64,000 nucleotides of DNA from Vallitaleaceae bacterium 9-2 (lineage in GTDB: Bacteria > Bacillota > Clostridia > Lachnospirales > Vallitaleaceae): positions 2,914,001 through 2,978,000 of the forward strand of contig CP121691.1 in the NCBI GenBank assembly GCA_038396585.1, read 5' to 3'. Positions 52,467-62,369 of this stretch are shown here, piece after piece. The notes below the pieces were generated by a model. The model saw nothing but the letters and a program-made list of their open reading frames with translations. It ran no database searches and had not been told where the DNA came from. The translations under genes and the position numbers were made by a program. The number at the start of each line of letters is the position of its first letter. Position 1 is the stretch's first letter.

Positions 52467-53273
52467 TTACGCTGGGTTGATTTTAATCTCTCTCTTATCT
52501 TCATCAACGCCATCATATTCAACGAGTGTATAATAATTCTTAATCAGTTTTTCTTTAGGTTCCTTAGTTGCTAAAACCACGGCAACTCCAATAATGTTAG
52601 CTTCAAATTCAGACATTAAGTCTGCCATTCCTTTTGCTGTCCCTCCTGCTTTCATAAAATCATCGACTAAAAGGATATTCGATTTTCTCTGAATCGAGCG
52701 AATCGGCATCGCCATTGTTTTTATGTTTCGTGACGATCCTGTCACATAATTCATTTGCATCGTCGTACCTTCGGATAATCTCGCAGATTTTCGAACAACT
52801 GCCACCGGGATATTAAGTTCATTGGCAATTGCCATCGCTAGTGGTATCCCTTTTGTTTCAATTGTCACGACATAATCAATTTGATGCTCTCTATATTTTG
52901 TGATAATGCATCTTGCCATTTTCTTTAACATTTTTGAATCAAAAAAAAGATCATTCATATAAACAAATCCTCCAGGAATGACACGTTTATAATCATTTAA
53001 TTTATGGCAAATTAATTGCTTGACCTTTTCAATTTTCTCCTGTTTCATATATGCAGCGTAATATATTCCACCAGCCGCCCCTGAAACCGAGATAATCTCG
53101 CCTTCATCGTTTTTTCTAAAAACTTCTTCAATGAGATTAATATCTTCACTGAGTGTCGATTTTGCACATTGAAACTTTTCAGAAAAGTATTGTAGCGTAT
53201 ACATATGAAACGGATGATCTACAAGAATCTTGGTTATTAAACTAATACGTTGCGCTTTTGATAATCTATTCAT
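52467..53273 (-). CDS. purR: PurR purine operon regulator
   Basis: A 268-residue Firmicute-type PurR: winged helix at 1-75 (AQRISLITKILVDHPFHMYT, KSTLSEDINLIEEVF) and a phosphoribosyltransferase-fold domain with the PRPP loop ILLVDDFMKAGGTAKGMADL. In Bacillus it represses purine genes and is relieved by PRPP; some homologues activate. The ATG at 53273 was chosen from GAGG upstream; a frame 12 codons longer is possible. It is the first gene before glgC-glgD. Confidence 0.93.
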   Translation of the reverse strand: MNRLSKAQRISLITKILVDHPFHMYTLQYFSEKFQCAKSTLSEDINLIEEVFRKNDEGEIISVSGAAGGIYYAAYMKQEKIEKVKQLICHKLNDYKRVIPGGFVYMNDLFFDSKMLKKMARCIITKYREHQIDYVVTIETKGIPLAMAIANELNIPVAVVRKSARLSEGTTMQMNYVTGSSRNIKTMAMPIRSIQRKSNILLVDDFMKAGGTAKGMADLMSEFEANIIGVAVVLATKEPKEKLIKNYYTLVEYDGVDEDKREIKINPA

Positions 53274-53300
53274 TCTTTCCTCACTTAGGTCGTTTTCTTC

Positions 53301-53329
53301 ATTATACACTAAGTTTTCTCATATGATAA
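53301..53329 (-). promoter_or_regulatory. purR-glgCD promoter
   Basis: Minus strand: TTATCA, a 17-base spacer, TATAAT, 28 bases ahead of the purR start. Confidence 0.6.
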
Positions 53330-53351
53330 CCTTTTTTTCTGATTCATGCAG

Positions 53352-53380
53352 TTGCCCTTCGCTTAAGAATCGTTTACAAT
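53352..53380 (+). promoter_or_regulatory. murC promoter
   Basis: TTGCCC, a 17-base spacer, TACAAT, 37 bases ahead of the murC start and divergent from purR. Confidence 0.6.
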
Positions 53381-53416
53381 AGGAGATATTCTTATTTCAT
53401 TTGATTGGAGTTAATT

Positions 53417-54796
53417 ATGAAAAAAAATAATCTTGCATCATATCGACATGTATTTTTTATCGGTATCGGTGGTATAAGTATGAGCGGTCTTGCCGAAGTA
53501 TTATTTAATCGCGGATTGACTATCAGCGGTTCTGACCAAAGCGCCTCTGACATTACAAACCACCTTAAATCTCTTGGTGCCAACATATATATCGGCCACG
53601 ATAGCGACCACATCCATAAAGATATTGATTTAGTCGTATATACAGCTGCTGTTAAGGCAGATAATCCTGAGCTGATAAAAGCTAAAGCTTTAAACATTGA
53701 CATCATGGAACGGGCTACATTACTTGGTTATATTATGGCTGATTATGCCCAGTCTATTGCTGTTGCCGGAACTCATGGAAAGACAACAACAACATCCATG
53801 CTTGCCCATATCCTCATGGCCGGACATCTTGATCCAACGATTTCTGTTGGTGCTATCCTCAAAGGTATTCATGGTAATTTTAAAATTGGACATTCCGATT
53901 ATTTTGTTACTGAAGCATGTGAATATAATAATAGCTTTCACAAATTTTTTCCGACCATCGGGCTTGTATTAAATATTGAAGAAGATCATTTGGATTTTTT
54001 CAAAGATATCCATGCCATTCGAGATTCTTTTTATCAATTTATGCAAAACATTGATTCCGACGGTTATCTAATTATTAATGACGCAATTGACGATATTCAA
54101 CAATTGACAGCGAATCTGACATGTGAGGTTATATCTGTTGGTTCCTTATCCAGTTCTACATATTCTTATGATAATGTCTCCTATAATAAATTGGGGCATC
54201 CAACATTTGATTTATATGAACAGGGTAAGTTTGTCGATTCCATTCATCTACATGTTACCGGTTCACATAATATTGAAAACGCCCTTGCCGCTATTGCTAC
54301 CGGAAGGTGTTTAAATATTGGACTTGAACAAATCAAACAAGGTCTATTGGATTTTTCCGGAGCCAATCGACGCTTTGAGTATATTGGCACCTATAATGGA
54401 ATCACTATTATTGATGACTACGCCCATCATCCTACAGAAATACGAAAAACTATTGAAGCAGCTAGGCATATTGACATTAATCGTTTATATATTGTTTTTC
54501 AACCCCATACTTACTCTCGGACAAAGTCTCTCTACAACGACTTTGTTGAAGCTCTAAAACTTGCTGATGGAGTAATCATCACGGATATCTATGCCGCTAG
54601 GGAAAAAGACCCAGGAGATATCCACGCTTCTATGATTGTTGAATCTTTATCAAATTTTGATGTAGATATTGTGTATATTGACGATTTTGATGAAATTTGC
54701 ACTTTTATCCAAAAAAATTGTGTGCCCAACGATATGTTAATAACTATGGGGGCCGGAAACGTGAATATAATAGGACATATGCTTCTTAATAAATAG
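53417..54796 (+). CDS. murC: UDP-N-acetylmuramate-L-alanine ligase
   Basis: A 459-residue Mur ligase adding L-Ala to UDP-MurNAc with ATP. N-terminal FFIGIGGISMSGLAEVLF, the ATP loop AGTHGKTTTTSML, TEACEYNNSFHKFFP and the C-terminal DDYAHHPTEIRKTIEAAR are present. I chose the ATG at 53417, seven bases after TTGGAG; the upstream TTG at 53405 lies inside that site. It ends at a strong terminator, so it is monocistronic. Confidence 0.96.
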   Translation: MKKNNLASYRHVFFIGIGGISMSGLAEVLFNRGLTISGSDQSASDITNHLKSLGANIYIGHDSDHIHKDIDLVVYTAAVKADNPELIKAKALNIDIMERATLLGYIMADYAQSIAVAGTHGKTTTTSMLAHILMAGHLDPTISVGAILKGIHGNFKIGHSDYFVTEACEYNNSFHKFFPTIGLVLNIEEDHLDFFKDIHAIRDSFYQFMQNIDSDGYLIINDAIDDIQQLTANLTCEVISVGSLSSSTYSYDNVSYNKLGHPTFDLYEQGKFVDSIHLHVTGSHNIENALAAIATGRCLNIGLEQIKQGLLDFSGANRRFEYIGTYNGITIIDDYAHHPTEIRKTIEAARHIDINRLYIVFQPHTYSRTKSLYNDFVEALKLADGVIITDIYAAREKDPGDIHASMIVESLSNFDVDIVYIDDFDEICTFIQKNCVPNDMLITMGAGNVNIIGHMLLNK

Positions 54797-54845
54797 ATTT
54801 CCACACTATCCACAATTTTTATTAAAAACTTGACAAAGAGTTTGT

Positions 54846-54884
54846 ACAGAGAAAAGGTCATTCAACTTTTCTCTGTTTTTCTTT
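54846..54884 (+). terminator. Terminator of murC
   Basis: A perfect 11-bp stem (ACAGAGAAAAG / CTTTTCTCTGT) with a 9-base loop and a long T-rich tail, 50 bases past the stop. Confidence 0.88.
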
Positions 54885-54959
54885 TTTTTCAAATTTTCTA
54901 GTGCTATTTCTAGCGCAATAAAAAAAAATTAAAATTGTCAAGGAGAATTTTTCTCTCGC

Positions 54960-54977
54960 TTATCCACATTATCCACA
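54960..54977 (+). promoter_or_regulatory. Two abutting DnaA boxes
   Basis: TTATCCACATTATCCACA: two perfect copies of the 9-mer TTATCCACA in tandem with no spacer. TTATACACT follows at 54981 (one mismatch), and CTATCCACA lies at 54806 (one mismatch). They are upstream of the dnaD-dnaI operon. Confidence 0.75.
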
Positions 54978-55089
54978 ATGTTATACACTTATTTGCGTTT
55001 TTCATGCATTTAGATAACATATGACACCCTTGTCCCTTCTTTATAACATTTGCGCGCCATATTCACCTATTAAAAAGGCGGCATAAATA

Positions 55090-55098
55090 TGCTATAAT
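55090..55098 (+). promoter_or_regulatory. dnaD promoter, extended -10
   Basis: TGCTATAAT, an extended -10 element; the -35 region (TTAAAA at 55070) is weak. A leader hairpin (GGCG / CGCC) follows at about 55120-55136. Confidence 0.55.
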
Positions 55099-55171
55099 GA
55101 GTTTATCTTAAAAGGCTGGGGCGGTTGTTATCGCCTTCTTAAATTGCAAAGAAATAAATATAAAGTAGGTA

Positions 55172-56359
55172 ATGATCGTGAATACAAATTATGTAAAATT
55201 AAAACCACACAACTTCGTGCCTTATACATTTGTTCCTAATTTTTTTATAGATCAATGTATAGCGAAAGCAAATGGCGAATTCATAAAGGTATATCTCATT
55301 TTATTGCGATATATGACTTGCGGAAACTTAAATTTAAACTTAACACAGATTGCTGACATTCTTTTAATGACAGAATCTGATGTCCTTCGTGCCCTGAATT
55401 ATTTTCAAAGTGAACGTATCATAACGTTAACCTTTGAAAATCATCAATTGACAGAAATACATTTTAATCATCTTGAGCCTACAGAGCCAAATGATCCACA
55501 AAATGATCCTGACCGCGGAACACCCAATGCACTCCATCGTGAATCCCCCATGCCCGATTATAATATGTCTATACAACACGATGAAGTTAAACCGCAACCT
55601 CAAACACGTCCATCCAATCACTTGCGTGTTATCCATACTAAACCGGACTATACGAATCAAGAGATTGCCAACTTTGCTTCACAAGATGAATTCACCCAAT
55701 TATTCTATATCATTCAAAAATACTTGGGTAAAACCTTATCCAGCGAGGAAGTAAAAACGGTTATAGGCTTTCATGATTGGTTAGGGCTTCCAATTGACGT
55801 GATTGAACTTATGATTGAATATTGTGTCGATAACGACCATCGAAATATGCGTTACATTGAAAAAGTTGCTATTGATTGGGCAGACAACGCCATCAATACT
55901 ATTGAAAAAGCAAAGGTTCGAACAGAAACCTATAAACGCTCGTATTTTACTATTTTAAAGGCGTATGGAATTACTGACCGTTCACCTACACCGCAACAAA
56001 TTAAGCTTATGGACCGTTGGCTAAATTCTTATCAGATGGATATCAGCGTTATTGAAGAAGCGTGTATGCGAACCATTAATCAAATCAATAAAGCAGAAAT
56101 GCGCTATACGGACAGTATTTTAGCAAGTTGGTCTAATCAAGGTGTCAAAACCCTTGCCGATCTTAAGAACATTGATGAAGACAACAAAAAGACCTATGCG
56201 TCACCAAAAGCAAACCCTTCATCTCATACTAAATCTTCTGCAAAACGTCCAAATGCTTTTAATGATTACGATCAACGCCAATATGATTATGAGGCATTGG
56301 AGAAAAAAGCAATGGAACTGCGCATGCAAGAGTTTAATGGAAAGAGGTTTTCTTCATGA
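55172..56359 (+). CDS. dnaD: DnaD-domain replication initiation protein
   Basis: A 395-residue DnaD-like protein. An N-terminal winged-helix part (FIKVYLILLRYMTCGNLNLN, TESDVLRALNYFQSERIITL) is followed by a proline-rich linker (about 100-165). Two DnaB/DnaD-type helical domains come next, with the signature repeats around KVAIDWADNAINTIEKA and DSILASWSNQGVKTLADL. It helps load the replicative helicase at oriC or restart sites. The start is uncertain: ATG at 55172 has AGG very close, while GTG at 55178 is better spaced. It overlaps the helicase-loader gene by four bases. Confidence 0.87.
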   Translation: MIVNTNYVKLKPHNFVPYTFVPNFFIDQCIAKANGEFIKVYLILLRYMTCGNLNLNLTQIADILLMTESDVLRALNYFQSERIITLTFENHQLTEIHFNHLEPTEPNDPQNDPDRGTPNALHRESPMPDYNMSIQHDEVKPQPQTRPSNHLRVIHTKPDYTNQEIANFASQDEFTQLFYIIQKYLGKTLSSEEVKTVIGFHDWLGLPIDVIELMIEYCVDNDHRNMRYIEKVAIDWADNAINTIEKAKVRTETYKRSYFTILKAYGITDRSPTPQQIKLMDRWLNSYQMDISVIEEACMRTINQINKAEMRYTDSILASWSNQGVKTLADLKNIDEDNKKTYASPKANPSSHTKSSAKRPNAFNDYDQRQYDYEALEKKAMELRMQEFNGKRFSS

Positions 56360-57345
56360 GTATGACCAAAAGTGATTATAATAAAATTATGCGTGCTTAT
56401 GACCAACGTAAGGCCACCAATAGTCAATTACAGAATAAGCGCATGGAAGAAGTCTTTTCAAACATCCCTCAGCTTGAGACGATCCATAAGAAGATTTCAT
56501 CTCTGGGATTAACCGCCATTCAAAAAACCATAGCCAATCCTGAACATAAAGCAACTTATGCTCAAGAATTAACACTGAATTTGGATAAGCTTAAACAGCA
56601 AAAAGCTACCTTACTAAAAAACAACGGATACCCCGCTGATTATTTAGAACCGATTTATACGTGTAGTGATTGTAAAGATAGCGGTTATATTCAAAATCAA
56701 AAATGTCATTGTCTTAAGCAGGCTATTATAGATTATGCCTATGAGCAATCCAACTTAAAACAGATTTTGGAAAAAGAAAATTTTTCTACATTTTCATTTG
56801 ATTATTATTCAAAAGAAAAGGATCCAAAGACTGGAATGTCTTCTTTTGAAAATATGCGTTCAGTGCATCAAGCATGCTTAAATTTTGTTGAAGATTTTAA
56901 TACAACATTTAACAATCTAATATTATATGGACGCTCAGGATTGGGGAAAACGTTTTTGTGCAATAGCATTGCCAAAGAGTTGTTAGATCAAGGAAAAACA
57001 GTTATTTATCTCTCCTCATTCCAATTATTTAGATTATTTGAAAACTATCGTTTTCATAAAGAAGAAGAAATTGTCACCAATGATGATATCGAAACCATTT
57101 TTCAATGTGATCTTCTCATCATTGATGACCTTGGCACTGAATTTAACAATGCGCTAACCAGTGCAGAATTGTTCAATTGCTTAAATTCAAGATTAATGAA
57201 CCGCCGAGCAACTGTTATCTCAACAAACCTAAATCCAAATGAGTGGGTAAATAAATATTCAGAGCGTATTGTTTCTCGAATATTTGGCTATTATACCCAG
57301 CTCAAATTATTTGGATCTGATATTCGCTTAATGCGATACCAATAA
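56356..57345 (+). CDS. dnaI: DnaI/DnaC-type replicative helicase loader
   Basis: A 329-residue AAA+ ATPase that loads DnaB-type helicase. The N-terminal region includes a zinc-binding cluster ([20 protein letters not shown]). The ATPase has Walker [15 protein letters not shown], Walker [12 protein letters not shown] and sensor 1 [10 protein letters not shown]. The start overlaps dnaD (ATG within the dnaD end). It converges on the chemoreceptor gene with an 18-base overlap and has no terminator of its own. Confidence 0.92.
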   Translation: MSMTKSDYNKIMRAYDQRKATNSQLQNKRMEEVFSNIPQLETIHKKISSLGLTAIQKTIANPEHKATYAQELTLNLDKLKQQKATLLKNNGYPADYLEPIYTCSDCKDSGYIQNQKCHCLKQAIIDYAYEQSNLKQILEKENFSTFSFDYYSKEKDPKTGMSSFENMRSVHQACLNFVEDFNTTFNNLILYGRSGLGKTFLCNSIAKELLDQGKTVIYLSSFQLFRLFENYRFHKEEEIVTNDDIETIFQCDLLIIDDLGTEFNNALTSAELFNCLNSRLMNRRATVISTNLNPNEWVNKYSERIVSRIFGYYTQLKLFGSDIRLMRYQ

Positions 57346-58797
57346 GTGTTTTGCCTTATCCGATGTTTCTTTCATAACATCGGATATTTCTTTGTTATTT
57401 TCAGTAATAATGGTATTGCTTGCGCTGATTTCTTCCATACTTGCTGTTGTATTTTCAATCATTGAAACTAAACGTGTGGCCGCTTGGTCCACATCATCCG
57501 TATTGTCTTTGATAGAATGCGATATATTTTCAAGTGTATCAAAAGCAAGTTTTATTTCATTGACAATTGTCTTTAACTCATTAAAGTTTTCATTAACTAA
57601 ATGTGTAGAGTTCAAACTATCCTGAAGCTTTTTACTACTATCTTCCATACTCTCTTTTGCAAGGTTGTTGGTTGCAGTTACACTTGTCAGATTATCTGTA
57701 ATTTTGACGGTCGCAGTCTTTGTCGTTTCAGCAAGTTTTCGTATTTCATCCGCTACCACCGCAAAACCTTTGCCTGCTTCTCCTGCACGTGCTGCTTCAA
57801 TTGACGCATTCAGTGCAAGCAAGTTGGTCTGTTCTGTGATTTCTTGAATATTTGCTGTAAAGCTAGTTGTTTCTTCAATCTTATCTGATAGTGTTACAAA
57901 ATTACCCGCTAACTCTTTTATCACTTCATTGAGTTCTCCCATATGCATCTCAAGTGTTTTCATATCATTAACACCCGATGTTGAAAGATTATAGACATTA
58001 TTCGTACTGTCTGCTAAAGCACTGGCAAGCTCTGTTAATTCTGTAATCTTTACATTGTTTTCCGAAGCATTTTGAGCAATTTGATGAATCTGTTCTTGTT
58101 CATCTTGGCTGGCATTTGAGACTTCTTTCATAGTTCCTAACACATTTGTCTGCTCATTTACACTTTCAATGAGACGTTGATTTACTTTTTCAATATTATC
58201 TAAAATATTACTAATGGCATCTTGAGCTCTTGATGATACGTCTTCTTTTTCTCGACTTTGATCTTCTAGTTGTGAAAACATTTGCTGCAAGTGTACAAAT
58301 TGTTTATTACATAGGAATACGACAACGCCTAAGAGAAATGCTGTTAACAAAAAAGTCAATATAATCCCACCTATATTTTCGGTAAGATAAGTCGCATCGT
58401 GTTGGGGATTTATTGTGTTAATAACCAAGGATACAAGGCTAATCACCGTTCCAAGACCAAATAGGCGTACATTGAGTTGTACAACGCCAAACACAAGGAT
58501 AAAAAAGCATATAAGCAATGCCATCAGTGTTCCACCATGAACTAACCCAATACCAATGCTTGCGCCTCCAAGAATGATAACACTTGCATATCCAAATACA
58601 TGTGCCTTCTGAAGGATTTTAGTTGTAATAAAATATGATGCGATGACGAATAATAACTCCACTCCATAATAATAGGCAATCCTATCTGTTCCCGGTCCAA
58701 ATAGCGAATAACTCATCCCTATAACCATAGAGATACTCGTCGCAAGCAACATAAAATTATTCTTTTTTTGAACATCGGCCCTTACAATATTATTCAT
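57328..58797 (-). CDS. Methyl-accepting chemotaxis protein with membrane-embedded N-terminus
   Basis: A 489-residue chemoreceptor. Residues about 14-185 form roughly six membrane spans with almost no extracytoplasmic loop, so any signal is sensed in or at the membrane. A coiled coil follows, then the signalling hairpin [20 protein letters not shown] and [18 protein letters not shown]. No typical HAMP is obvious. The C-terminus lacks a CheR-binding pentapeptide. No other chemotaxis genes are in the window. AGGAGG precedes the start. Confidence 0.9.
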   Translation of the reverse strand: MNNIVRADVQKKNNFMLLATSISMVIGMSYSLFGPGTDRIAYYYGVELLFVIASYFITTKILQKAHVFGYASVIILGGASIGIGLVHGGTLMALLICFFILVFGVVQLNVRLFGLGTVISLVSLVINTINPQHDATYLTENIGGIILTFLLTAFLLGVVVFLCNKQFVHLQQMFSQLEDQSREKEDVSSRAQDAISNILDNIEKVNQRLIESVNEQTNVLGTMKEVSNASQDEQEQIHQIAQNASENNVKITELTELASALADSTNNVYNLSTSGVNDMKTLEMHMGELNEVIKELAGNFVTLSDKIEETTSFTANIQEITEQTNLLALNASIEAARAGEAGKGFAVVADEIRKLAETTKTATVKITDNLTSVTATNNLAKESMEDSSKKLQDSLNSTHLVNENFNELKTIVNEIKLAFDTLENISHSIKDNTDDVDQAATRLVSMIENTTASMEEISASNTIITENNKEISDVMKETSDKAKHLLVSH

Positions 58798-58864
58798 AAA
58801 AAATTCCTCCTATTTTTTACACTTTTATATCATTTTACCATCCTCTAGCCATAACGTCAAAACG

Positions 58865-58910
58865 AAAAAGACCAATTTTAACAAATTCTTTGTTAAAATT
58901 GGTCTTTTTA
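58865..58910 (-). terminator. Terminator of tRNA-Arg
   Basis: A long perfect inverted repeat (AAAAAGACCAATTTTAACA / TTGTTAAAATTGGTCTTTTT) with a short loop immediately after the tRNA on the minus strand; T-runs on both sides allow action in both directions. Confidence 0.85.
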
Positions 58911-58914
58911 TCTA

Positions 58915-58988
58915 CGCAGGCAGTAGGACTTGAACCCACAACCCTCTGATCCGAAGTCAGATGCTCTATCCAGTTGAGCCATGCCTGC
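58915..58988 (-). tRNA. tRNA-Arg (anticodon TCG)
   Basis: Minus strand: a 7-bp acceptor stem (GCAGGCA / TGCCTGC), a D arm with GCTC...GAGC, the anticodon stem TCTGA / TCAGA with loop CTTCGGA (anticodon TCG, reading CGA) and a T arm with GGTTCAAGTCC. Discriminator base G; the CCA end is not encoded. A strong terminator follows. Confidence 0.93.
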
Positions 58989-59055
58989 ACTTGTTGGTGC
59001 TTATGCATTATACAATATTTATTCAGAGAATGCAAGGATAAAATAGAAGTTTTTA

Positions 59056-61254
59056 TTATAAATGTATAATGTGCATTGATTTATTTTCAGCCAATATTTT
59101 TTCACGCTCTTGGCAGGTAAATAAAATTACCTGGGCATTAAACTCGGTTAATGCATCCATTGCATCGTTCAGTCTAGCATCATCAAAATACGCAAAAACT
59201 TCATCCAACACAAAAGGAATCTGCTGATCATGCTGACTCCATTTTGCAATAGCATATCTAAAGGCAATATAAAATAGATCCATCGTTCCTCGGCTTAATG
59301 TTGAAACCCCTTGCATTCGTTTTGAGATAGGGTCCTTAAACATAATCTCCATATCCGATGTAATCTTTACCTCTGTATATTTCCCAGAGGTTATTTTTGT
59401 GAGTAAGTGTGAAAGTGTTTGGTTCATCGAAGGGGCAAACTCATATTTAAGCTCCTTGGTTATTTTTTCCAACGTTGTATCTATAATCTTATAGACTTTT
59501 AATTCATGTTCATAACCTTGTTTTCTTTTTTGCGTTTCCTCTATTTCTTCATCTATAGATGTAAGTGTTTTATATGCTTTTCGACTTTCCTGCAACTGGG
59601 TCGATATCTTGATTTGCTCATATCTGATTTGCTGCTGTTTGTCCAGAAGCATTTCTTTGGAATCTTTCCATGCATTTAACTGTTCCTGATTCCATTTTTG
59701 CATTATACGTTCATTTTTTGCGAAATCATAGGCTTGCACTTGTTTTTCAAGGCTTGCATAATCATTGGCTCCCAGAAGATTTTTTTCCTGTTCTTCCAAT
59801 CGAATACGTTCTAATTCATAGCCCTTGATTTTTTGATATTCAGCTATACGTTCTTCAAAGTCATGTATGTTTTGCATTGCCAACAAGTTCATGATCGGCA
59901 TTAATTCTTCATTGATCTTTACTAATTGTTGATGTACTTGTCGAATACTCCCTTGAATAGTATCCCCTTGTTCTTTTACTTTTTCCAATTGTTCATAATA
60001 TTGTTGCTTTTGCTGGGCTAACATGGCTTTATCTGCTCTTTGCTTGGCTATATGTCTCTGTCTGAATACGCCCAAGATACTTTGCACGCCCATCGCCACT
60101 CCCATAAGTACAGCTAGTCCCCATAGATGTTGGATGAGGCTAAATATACCTATAAGCCCCATGAAAAAAAGCAGTCCCCAAAAGCCATAGTTCTTCCATT
60201 GTTGGGGTTGTGGTTTAAACGTTTTTTCTTGCTCTTCACAACTTTTTAATTGGTCTAATAGATCGTCTTGTATTTTGTGATCTTCTTGATATTTTTGTTC
60301 TAAGGTTGACAACGTACTTTCCAGTCGAAACTTTTCTGCATATTTTTCCTTGGCATCATAAATTTCTTCAAGACTATAAGGTGTATTACGCTTAATGGTG
60401 GTAATCTTTTCTTGGATATTGTATTGTTCCTGATTGAGGGCTTTAATATGGTCTAAACGTTCACTTAATTGTTTTTTTTGTATATATTGTTCATAGACTT
60501 GAACATAGTATAATTGTTCCTGAACTGTTGCTAAGTCATGTTCAAGCGTCTTTTGATATTGGATATCTTCAAAAAGCTTCTGCTCATTATTAAGGACATG
60601 TTGGCGTTCTATTTGAAGGCTTTCAAGTTTTTCGATGGATTTTGCATATACCGATGTTTTTTTGTTTTTTGAGCCGATGCGTCCTATTTCATTATCAAGC
60701 TTTTGTTGTAATTTGTGCATCGACACATTTAAGGTTTTACTGGATAATGCATTAACAACGGCTTGTTTAAGCTCAATCAGCAAATTATCATCTGTTGCAT
60801 GACCTAATTGAGATATGGCGCCCATATTCGTATAACCAAAATACGAAAGCTTTAGATGCATTTTTGCAATGTCTGGTAAACGAAAAACAGGATGCATCTC
60901 ATATAAACCTGTAATATCTTCCCCCGTATCTACATCATGAACCGTAACCGCTTCTTCCCCTTGACGAAAGTTTCTATAGATTCGCAGTGTACGTTTTAGG
61001 CCTTCATCATAAATGGTCATACTTCCACAATATTGAGAGCTTTCCCATGGTTGGTACTTTCCATGGACCTCTAGGTAACGCCGGGTTTTAATATATGGTT
61101 TAAAAAAACCAAAAAACATACCTACAATAAAGTGCCATAGAGTGGTCTTACCTGATTCATTTAATCCATATATAAGATTGACCTGGTCATTCAATACTAT
61201 TTTTTTGTCGTGAAACTTTCCAAAATGTAATAGTTCAAGTTCTTTTATGATCAT
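59056..61254 (-). CDS. YhaN-like SMC/SbcC-type ATPase
   Basis: A 732-residue P-loop protein with long coiled coils. Walker A is NLIYGLNESGKTTLWHF near residue 30; the ABC-type C-terminal part has LSRGTMDLFYIAFRYA (signature) and IPFVLDEVFAYFDDARL (Walker B). Between them are two coiled-coil runs, with a hydrophobic pair at about 363-400 (GFWGLLFFMGLIGIFSLI), as in Bacillus YhaN. It probably forms a nuclease complex with the SbcD-like protein encoded eight bases upstream. It is shorter than Bacillus YhaN (over 900 residues). Confidence 0.82.
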   Translation of the reverse strand: MIIKELELLHFGKFHDKKIVLNDQVNLIYGLNESGKTTLWHFIVGMFFGFFKPYIKTRRYLEVHGKYQPWESSQYCGSMTIYDEGLKRTLRIYRNFRQGEEAVTVHDVDTGEDITGLYEMHPVFRLPDIAKMHLKLSYFGYTNMGAISQLGHATDDNLLIELKQAVVNALSSKTLNVSMHKLQQKLDNEIGRIGSKNKKTSVYAKSIEKLESLQIERQHVLNNEQKLFEDIQYQKTLEHDLATVQEQLYYVQVYEQYIQKKQLSERLDHIKALNQEQYNIQEKITTIKRNTPYSLEEIYDAKEKYAEKFRLESTLSTLEQKYQEDHKIQDDLLDQLKSCEEQEKTFKPQPQQWKNYGFWGLLFFMGLIGIFSLIQHLWGLAVLMGVAMGVQSILGVFRQRHIAKQRADKAMLAQQKQQYYEQLEKVKEQGDTIQGSIRQVHQQLVKINEELMPIMNLLAMQNIHDFEERIAEYQKIKGYELERIRLEEQEKNLLGANDYASLEKQVQAYDFAKNERIMQKWNQEQLNAWKDSKEMLLDKQQQIRYEQIKISTQLQESRKAYKTLTSIDEEIEETQKRKQGYEHELKVYKIIDTTLEKITKELKYEFAPSMNQTLSHLLTKITSGKYTEVKITSDMEIMFKDPISKRMQGVSTLSRGTMDLFYIAFRYAIAKWSQHDQQIPFVLDEVFAYFDDARLNDAMDALTEFNAQVILFTCQEREKILAENKSMHIIHL

Positions 61255-61262
61255 GATGTCTC

Positions 61263-62369
61263 CTATTTCACCTCATCTAGCAGCATCTTTACGCCAAGTT
61301 CTAGGGCTTGTTGGTATGCTACATCTTTTTCTCCTTCTTGTCGCAACGCTTCTATGTAATATCCGATAATATCCTCTTTATGCTCTGAATAAATCTGTTC
61401 TAAATCCAATGTCCCTATTGTTTTGTCTACAACTTCCAAATAGCTGATTAAAGAACCTATCCATAGGTTCCAATCATCATTTACCGTTGCCTTTAAGAGA
61501 GAAAATGGTTCATCCATTTCTCCGATGAGCACCAAGCGTAGCATATCCTCTCGCTGATATCCTTCTACCGCTTTTTTGATTGCATCTAATATTTCCATCA
61601 TGGACGTAAGTCCTGATATATCTAATTCATGAATTTTCATTGGATGAATCATTTGTGTTACCGCTTGCAAGTTAAGCCCTGTCGCCTCCAAGGTTCCATA
61701 GATAAAGCCATGATTACCTGTTTCTCCAAAGTCAAGAGGTTCTAAGCTTCCAGGATATGCCAACTTGTTTGCGATAATATCCATTTTATGAATATGCCCT
61801 AAAGCAATATAATCAAGCTCCGAGTTTAAAAGCCATTTTCGATCTAAGGGCATATATCCATCACCGTTGTAGATATCTCCATGAAATATACCGATATTGT
61901 TCGTTGTTGTGGTTGCATTCAACCTCTCTTTAAGGTATTCATAATCAAAGCTTGCTCCATTTTTTGCTTGCCATGAGGTGCAGAAAAAAGTAACATCTTC
62001 TTGTTCGAATCGAAGCTGCTCATAAGCTTTTTCTACTATTTTCACATTATCCGGCCACTGAATCGATTGAACAGCTTTTTGTGTCAGCGTCGTCGGATCA
62101 TGATTACCTGCTATCATAATGACGCGCGTTTTATCCAGCTGTTCAAATAAATAGCGCATGTCAAGCCAATCCCCTATTTGAGCATAATCCGCCTCAATGC
62201 AGTCTCCGGCCATCAACAAAAAGTCAACGGTCTGCTGATTACAAAACTCAATAACTTTTCGTAGATTTTCTTTAATGGCCTGACGCTTTATTGTTCCAAA
62301 TTGACCTCCAAAAGAGGCACTTTGAAACGTTTGTCCCACATGTAAGTCTGCTATATGTACAAATTTCAT
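61263..62369 (-). CDS. YhaO/SbcD-like DNA exonuclease subunit
   Basis: A 368-residue metallophosphoesterase of the Mre11/SbcD type. Ligands: HIADLHVGQTF, MAGDCIEADYAQ, IAGNHDPTTL, FHGDIYNGDGY and ALGHIHKMDI. With the YhaN-like ATPase it likely processes DNA ends or hairpins during repair. The start overlaps the pfkA stop by four bases (ATGA), so expression is tied to the glycolytic gene upstream. Confidence 0.85.
   Translation of the reverse strand: MKFVHIADLHVGQTFQSASFGGQFGTIKRQAIKENLRKVIEFCNQQTVDFLLMAGDCIEADYAQIGDWLDMRYLFEQLDKTRVIMIAGNHDPTTLTQKAVQSIQWPDNVKIVEKAYEQLRFEQEDVTFFCTSWQAKNGASFDYEYLKERLNATTTTNNIGIFHGDIYNGDGYMPLDRKWLLNSELDYIALGHIHKMDIIANKLAYPGSLEPLDFGETGNHGFIYGTLEATGLNLQAVTQMIHPMKIHELDISGLTSMMEILDAIKKAVEGYQREDMLRLVLIGEMDEPFSLLKATVNDDWNLWIGSLISYLEVVDKTIGTLDLEQIYSEHKEDIIGYYIEALRQEGEKDVAYQQALELGVKMLLDEVK

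Larger units (their letters stand above)
54797..55171. other. Intergenic region between murC and dnaD
   Basis: A 375-base gap containing the murC terminator, a DnaA-box cluster after an A-rich stretch, and the dnaD promoter with a leader hairpin. No coding frame or tRNA was seen. Confidence 0.7.

Noticed and set aside
54797-55171. Possible chromosomal replication origin because of DnaA boxes and AT-rich DNA
   Set aside because: dnaA, dnaN, recF, gyrB, rpmH and similar origin neighbours are absent, and only two perfect boxes are present. I keep it as a DnaA-binding cluster.
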